6,450 nt of DNA from positions 1-6,450 of the forward strand of contig JAISDM010000133.1 in assembly GCA_031264885.1 (NCBI GenBank). The letters are read 5' to 3'. Source of the stretch: Peptococcaceae bacterium (GTDB taxonomy: Bacteria > Bacillota > Peptococcia > DRI-13 > UBA5745). Within the stretch, counting starts at the first letter, position 1, and each line of letters opens with the position of its first letter. Below, piece after piece: positions 6,107 through 6,450 of the stretch. A program made the translations under genes and the position numbers. Below the pieces are notes generated by a model that saw nothing but the letters and a program-made list of their open reading frames with translations, was not told the origin of the DNA and searched no databases.

Positions 6107-6450
6107 ATGGAAAAATGCTGTATCGCGACATTTGATATCGGTACGACCGCGCTGAAAGGAATCATCGTATCGGCGGCAGGGACTCGTATCATGGAGAAAA
6201 GCGTTGCGCTGGAGACGGTATTCGACGGTGATTTTAAGGAACAACGCCCTTTGGATTGGTATTCCGCGTTTTGCGAAATTTCCACTCATTTTTTCCGGGA
6301 AGGTCTGTGCCCGGAGAATGTGCTCGGTATCGCCATGAGCGGACAGATGCAGGATTTGATCCCGGTTGATGAGGACATTCGGCCCGTTTGCAACGCAATC
6401 CTGTATTCCGACGGCAGGGCGGAATCGCAGGCGAAAGAAATTTCGGACCG
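6107..6450 (+). CDS. FGGY-family carbohydrate kinase, partial (N-terminal 114 codons)
   Basis: N-terminal part of a cytoplasmic sugar kinase that would phosphorylate the imported compound with ATP; it continues beyond the right edge. The first residues MEKCCIATFDIGTTALKGIIV hold the FGGY phosphate-1 motif (DIGTT at 10-14). AMSGQMQDLIPVDEDIRPVCNAILYSDGRAESQ matches the substrate-side region of xylulokinase-type members (SGQMHG...LWNDQR), with SGQMQD at 78-83 and LYSDGR at 99-104. The His of SGQMHG is Gln and the Trp of LWND is Tyr, so the substrate probably differs from xylulose. The pattern does not resemble the SMREG segment I recall for LsrK. GGAAG (6094-6098) lies 8 bases before the ATG. 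The catalytic Asp and the FGGY signature proper are in the unseen C-terminal part. Confidence 0.88.
   Translation, partial: MEKCCIATFDIGTTALKGIIVSAAGTRIMEKSVALETVFDGDFKEQRPLDWYSAFCEISTHFFREGLCPENVLGIAMSGQMQDLIPVDEDIRPVCNAILYSDGRAESQAKEISD

Noticed and set aside
822..6450. Calling the cluster an AI-2 (lsr) operon
   Set aside because: The kinase lacks the LsrK-like segment, there is one permease, and the barrel enzyme is TrpA-like and not LsrF-like. Only the architecture is similar.
1..6450. CRISPR arrays, tRNA or rRNA genes, insertion sequences, phage genes
   Set aside because: No regularly spaced repeats, RNA gene signatures, transposase motifs or terminal inverted repeats were seen; the window is covered by ordinary metabolic and transport genes.

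Overview
The window looks like chromosomal DNA of a Gram-positive, Clostridia-like bacterium (inference). The reasons are strong GGAGG-type ribosome binding sites, a lipoprotein-anchored solute-binding protein, a partner-less ECF transporter S component, and moderate-GC genes around a very AT-rich promoter region. It holds one divergent gene pair followed by a tightly packed operon on the + strand.

Layout. Bases 1-632 (minus strand) encode most of an ECF-type vitamin transporter S component that runs off the left edge. Bases 633-821 are an AT-rich divergent control region. It has a good sigma-A promoter for each direction and several repeats that look like operators. The + strand then carries a SorC/DeoR-family sugar-responsive regulator (822-1760), a lipoprotein sugar-binding protein (1804-2757), a two-domain sugar ABC ATPase of the RbsA/MglA type (2862-4343), a single RbsC-type permease (4368-5321), a TrpA-like TIM-barrel protein (5318-6085), and the N-terminal part of an FGGY sugar kinase (6107 to the right edge). 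Gaps between these genes are short, from a 4-bp overlap to about 100 bp. The longest gap holds a strong hairpin that is probably an mRNA stability element.

How the genes may work together. The binding protein, ATPase and permease form a complete importer for a pentose-like or other small polyol-like ligand. The FGGY kinase would phosphorylate the imported compound. The TrpA-like enzyme keeps both catalytic acids of tryptophan synthase alpha (Glu49 and Asp60, at the same residue numbers as in Salmonella TrpA) but has no TrpB or other trp gene beside it. It could cleave the phosphorylated compound in a retro-aldol reaction like the natural alpha reaction, which releases glyceraldehyde 3-phosphate. 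The SorC-type regulator would sense a phosphorylated intermediate. The gene order parallels the AI-2 lsr operon (SorC-type LsrR, RbsABC-type transporter, TIM-barrel LsrF, FGGY kinase LsrK), but the kinase reads more like a xylulokinase than LsrK. The substrate is unknown. The TrpA-like enzyme in a sugar operon is the most notable point of the window.
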